Source: DATLYB01 sp964502525 (lineage in GTDB: Bacteria; Bacteroidota; Bacteroidia; Chitinophagales; CAIOSU01). From it: a stretch of DNA of 8,998 bases. Positions 6,313-8,998 of this stretch are shown here, one piece after another. Below the pieces are notes generated by a model. It had not been told where the DNA came from and did not search any database. It saw only the letters and a program-made list of their open reading frames with translations. Numbering within the stretch: the stretch's first letter is position 1; each line of letters starts with the position of its first letter. Location of the stretch: the NCBI GenBank assembly GCA_964502525.1, contig CAZCXH010000189.1, forward strand, positions 1-8,998, given 5' to 3'. The position numbers and the translations under genes were made by a program.

Positions 6313-6954
6313 CTAAACAATTACGGTTTTATCGTAATTAAAAAAATCATCCTCATCCAATGTAGTCACCAGCATTCCGGCATTCCTCATCTTGCATTCT
6401 TCGACTATCAAGGCGCTTGCAATGCGGGAGTTTTCGATGTCAAGATGGCTGAATGGCTCATCGAGCAGCAGCCAGTCAAACGGCTGCGTCAGCGAACGCA
6501 TGATGGCGATGCGCTGCCTTTCCCCGAACGACATGATGCCGCATTTTTTCTGCAGAAGATGCTGCGCGTTCATGCGCTTCGACATATCATAAATACGCTC
6601 CTTATCATAATGTCGTGTAAGATAATTTTTGAGGCTGATGTTTTCCCAGCCCGTCAGCTCGCTGAACAGCATCAGCTCCTGAAAAACGATGGAAAGATGC
6701 TTCTGCCTTAGAGTCGCCCATTCGCCCGAAGTGAATGTCGCGATGCCATCCCGATCAAGAAAGACATTTCCGGAATAATCCTTCCGCCTTCCATAGAGGA
6801 TGTGAATCAAGGTTGTCTTGCCTTTGCCGGAGGCAGCGCGCAGGCGAACGCATTCGCCCGTTTTGAGCTCTATGGATTTGTTCCAGACCTGCGAAGAGGA
6901 AACGTCAGTGCCCGCCAGCGGATCGGGTAAAAGATTTTCAAGGCGGAATATCAC
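6313..6954 (-). CDS. ABC transporter ATP-binding protein with altered motifs
   Basis: A 213-residue ABC ATPase, partner of the FtsX-like permease downstream. Visible motifs: Walker A AASGKGKTT (40-48), Q-loop IVFQELML (Q92), signature MSFGERQR (141-148), Walker B DWLLLDEP (D165, E166) and D-loop SHLD. Two departures stand out. The first glycine of Walker A is alanine, and the H-loop reads VTTLDED where VTHD is usual, so the histidine is replaced by T198. The chain ends right after DKTVIV, lacking the usual short tail. The start is GTG at 6954: the same frame runs back to the protease stop with no ATG, and AAGAAG about 6 bases upstream could serve as ribosome binding site. It lies 15 bases after the protease gene, implying one operon. 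Confidence 0.9.
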   Translation of the reverse strand: MIFRLENLLPDPLAGTDVSSSQVWNKSIELKTGECVRLRAASGKGKTTLIHILYGRRKDYSGNVFLDRDGIATFTSGEWATLRQKHLSIVFQELMLFSELTGWENISLKNYLTRHYDKERIYDMSKRMNAQHLLQKKCGIMSFGERQRIAIMRSLTQPFDWLLLDEPFSHLDIENSRIASALIVEECKMRNAGMLVTTLDEDDFFNYDKTVIV

Positions 6955-6969
6955 AATGCACTTCTTTGA

Positions 6970-8895
6970 TTATTCGCCAATGACCACAAGTTTTTGATAG
7001 TGACGCTGCCGCCCAACCTGCATTTCCACCAAATAAATTCCGGCTTGAGAGGGGGAGGACATTTCCATTTTCTGCAACCCGGTTGAAGAAAGATTAAGCT
7101 CCTGAAACGAAATTATCCTGCCGCTTATATCTAAAATAGAAATGGCGCAACCGGAATTTTCAGGCAATGCAAATTCCATTACGAAATGCCGGGAAACGAC
7201 CGGATTCGGATAAATTTTAAAATGATTTTCACCCTTGCCTGATTTAATGCCCGTGTAGGTGAGAGCAGCAATCACCGCGTTGTAGGCATTCACTCTTCCG
7301 AACCCCAATTCCCTTGACCATGTTCCGGCATATTTGTTTTGATCGTAATTGTATCCACCTACTTTATCAGCGGTGCTTGCGAGCAAGTATTTAGCATCCC
7401 AAGCCTTGACACGGGAATTTGCCGACAGGATCAAAGCCACCACTCCCGCTGCATTCGGGCAGGCTGCCGAGGTGCCGTTAAAATCAAAAGTATAGCTAAG
7501 CCCCGAATAGCCCTTGGCGCCAATCATATCGGTGGTGGTGATTTTTACTCCGGGAGCCGCTATGTCAAGCTCGCCATCGTAGTTGCCTCCCCAATCCTCG
7601 CCATCGCAGGATACGGTGCTTTTGCGCTCATCGCACATGCTGGTGGCTGTGACGGCAATAGTCTCTTCCATGGTGCTGGGCCATATCGGTTCGGAGTCGT
7701 CATTGCCTGTTGAGAAAAGCATCGGTGTTCCCTTGCCGTTTCTTCCGTTTGCCACTGCATCGCGGATAGCGTCTTCTGCGAGGGAAACCGGTCCCGGCAA
7801 AAGGCTAAACAGGAAGGAAGGCACACCCCAGGAGTTGCTCATCACATCCGCACCGGCATTCTTTGCCCAGTTGATTCCGTCAGCCATCCATTGCGTAGTG
7901 GAATAAGGGATGATTCCAAGGTTAATGGAGCCAAGCGTGGTGTCAACATAATAGAAAATCCTCACGGGAATGATCTTGCATAGTGGCGCAACACCTGCCA
8001 CGCCAACGCCATTCTCCGATACCGCTGCTACTATGCCGGCACAGGCAGTGCCGTGACCGTCATTGGGGAAATTGGTATTCGGATAACCCTTATTGCCACC
8101 GCCCGTTGCGTCAAAACCACCGAGCAAATTTTCGAGGAGGTCAGGATGAAGTGTGTCAACGCCTGAATCCAATATTGCGATCTTGATGGAAGTGTCTCCG
8201 CGGGTGACCGCCCAGGCATCTTCCATTGACATGTCAGCGCCCGCGGTGCCGCTGCCTTGCAGGGAGGTGCCGTTGTTCAGGAGGTTCCATTGCCGGCTGA
8301 ACAACGGATCGTCAGTGGTTACCACCGGGCTGAACAGGAGGTTAGGATGAACATACCGGAACAGATTCATGTCGCTGAGGAGGCAGGTAAGTTCCAGCGA
8401 ATTGAGGGAAGAAGATTTTCCCGGGGCAATGATAAATACGTTTTCGTCATAGGAATACTTGCCGATTATTTCAAATCCGATTTCAGTGGCAAGCTGATGG
8501 AGCTTTTGATGATCCGCAGTTTCGGATTTCACAAAGACTTCGCGCAGCACCGAAGCTTCATCCCTGCCGTTGTTAAAAACCGGGTTGGCGCAAAGCACAT
8601 CGGGATGAGATTGAAGCTGCATCATCACCGCTTTCAATTCAACATAATCGTCAGCCGCAATTTTCAGCCTTGCAATAACTGCCGGAGGATGCTGCAGGCG
8701 GATGCTTCTGGAAATATCAGACAACCATTCCGATTGCTTGAAGAATGACTCCTGCTGCTGTTGCGATACATCCTGATTGAACTGGATGACGACCTTACTG
8801 AGGCTGATGTATCTTTTGGCATTGGCAAAACACGGCTCAGCGGCATCGGCTGCCGTCGCAGCAAGGGTGAATAATATAAGGAAGAGGAGTTTCAA
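6970..8895 (-). CDS. Secreted S8 subtilisin-like protease with T9SS sorting domain
   Basis: A 641-residue exported serine protease. A Sec signal peptide (about 1-19, KLLFLILFTLAATAADA) precedes a prodomain region of about 170 residues that looks like two tandem inhibitor-type units, ending VLCANPVF (about 100-107) and LFRYVHPNLLF (178-188). The catalytic domain (about 200-540) shows the full triad: D243 in AILDSGVD, H281 in GHGTACAG and S476 in NGTSAACP, with oxyanion N398 in FSTGNDD. The C-terminal 85 residues start with KIYPNPV, include SILDISGRII and end YQKLVVIGE, a type A T9SS sorting domain, so it should cross the outer membrane and be surface-attached or released. The only plausible start is TTG at 8895: the frame stops upstream at 8908-8910 without ATG, and later ATGs would remove the signal peptide. 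First gene of an operon with an ABC transporter. Confidence 0.96.
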   Translation of the reverse strand: MKLLFLILFTLAATAADAAEPCFANAKRYISLSKVVIQFNQDVSQQQQESFFKQSEWLSDISRSIRLQHPPAVIARLKIAADDYVELKAVMMQLQSHPDVLCANPVFNNGRDEASVLREVFVKSETADHQKLHQLATEIGFEIIGKYSYDENVFIIAPGKSSSLNSLELTCLLSDMNLFRYVHPNLLFSPVVTTDDPLFSRQWNLLNNGTSLQGSGTAGADMSMEDAWAVTRGDTSIKIAILDSGVDTLHPDLLENLLGGFDATGGGNKGYPNTNFPNDGHGTACAGIVAAVSENGVGVAGVAPLCKIIPVRIFYYVDTTLGSINLGIIPYSTTQWMADGINWAKNAGADVMSNSWGVPSFLFSLLPGPVSLAEDAIRDAVANGRNGKGTPMLFSTGNDDSEPIWPSTMEETIAVTATSMCDERKSTVSCDGEDWGGNYDGELDIAAPGVKITTTDMIGAKGYSGLSYTFDFNGTSAACPNAAGVVALILSANSRVKAWDAKYLLASTADKVGGYNYDQNKYAGTWSRELGFGRVNAYNAVIAALTYTGIKSGKGENHFKIYPNPVVSRHFVMEFALPENSGCAISILDISGRIISFQELNLSSTGLQKMEMSSPSQAGIYLVEMQVGRQRHYQKLVVIGE

Positions 8896-8908
8896 TGTAA
8901 GCGAGGCT

Positions 8909-8916
8909 CAAAAATA
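8909..8916 (-). promoter_or_regulatory. Candidate -7 promoter element of the protease operon
   Basis: On the minus strand 8916 to 8909 reads TATTTTTG, a full match to the Bacteroidota -7 consensus TAnnTTTG. A transcript from it would begin about 8 to 10 bases before the TTG start, giving an almost leaderless message, consistent with the absence of a Shine-Dalgarno sequence. No TTG or TTTG is present about 20 bases further upstream, so the element is incomplete. Confidence 0.35.
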
Positions 8917-8948
8917 ATGTTAATCGCGCTTGTATTGGGAATTGTTAT

Positions 8949-8993
8949 ACCAAGAGTAGTCGAATTTCCGAAGGAAAGAGACGTACTCTTGGT
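8949..8993. repeat. Long imperfect hairpin upstream of the protease
   Basis: ACCAAGAGTA (8949-8958) pairs perfectly with TACTCTTGGT (8984-8993). Inside, GTC (8959-8961) pairs with GAC (8980-8982) across a one-base bulge (8983), and TTTCC (8965-8969) pairs with GGAAA (8973-8977) around a GAA loop. In total 18 base pairs form a nearly continuous stem. It could be a dispersed palindromic element, a terminator of a gene beyond the right edge, or an operator-like site. There is no T-run of intrinsic-terminator type on either visible side. Confidence 0.6.
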
Positions 8994-8998
8994 TAATA

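Noticed and set aside
8257..8748. Plus-strand 163-codon open frame
   Set aside because: It is antisense to the protease prodomain and catalytic domain, with no recognisable motif or start signal.

Overview
The window looks like chromosome from a member of the Bacteroidota. The strongest sign is the exported protease at 6970-8895, which ends in a C-terminal sorting domain of the type IX secretion system (T9SS), a system restricted to this phylum and close relatives. Supporting signs are weak Shine-Dalgarno sequences, candidate promoters of the TAnnTTTG type, and a copy of a repeat whose translation (PFDSAQGD-like) I remember as common in Bacteroidota genomes. No tRNA, rRNA, CRISPR array, integrase or transposase is visible.

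Layout. Positions 1-2159 (minus) carry most of polA, cut at the window edge just after polymerase motif A. Divergent from it, 2228-4034 (plus) is a tight three-gene operon: a LemA-family lipoprotein, a small soluble TPM-domain protein, and a secreted, membrane-anchored TPM-domain protein with a glycine-rich tail. A non-coding stretch of about 290 bases follows, then a DUF985 cupin protein (4328-4828) and a small one-helix membrane protein (4973-5134). On the minus strand, convergent with the latter, a second three-gene unit reads from right to left: an S8 subtilisin-like protease with a T9SS sorting domain (8895-6970), an ABC ATPase with altered motifs (6954-6313) and an FtsX-like ABC permease (6312-5140). 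Gaps within it are 15 and 0 bases. The window ends in a strong imperfect hairpin.

How the genes fit together. polA is housekeeping (repair and Okazaki fragment processing). LemA and TPM proteins are a recurrent envelope-associated pair of unsettled function. In the minus-strand operon, an exported protease is co-transcribed with an ATPase and permease pair of the FtsX/MacB fold, which suggests the transporter serves, secretes or controls something linked to the protease or its products. The ATPase lacks the H-loop histidine and the first Walker A glycine, so it may be mechanistically unusual.

The most interesting structural theme is that two coding sequences contain apparent dispersed-repeat DNA in frame: polA carries an RPFNSAQGD segment in its exonuclease domain, and the signal peptide of the secreted TPM protein is encoded by an inverted repeat made of GCAAAAGGCAAA-type units. 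I did not find clear evidence of a wholly new system. The protease-ABC operon is the best candidate for unexplored biology.
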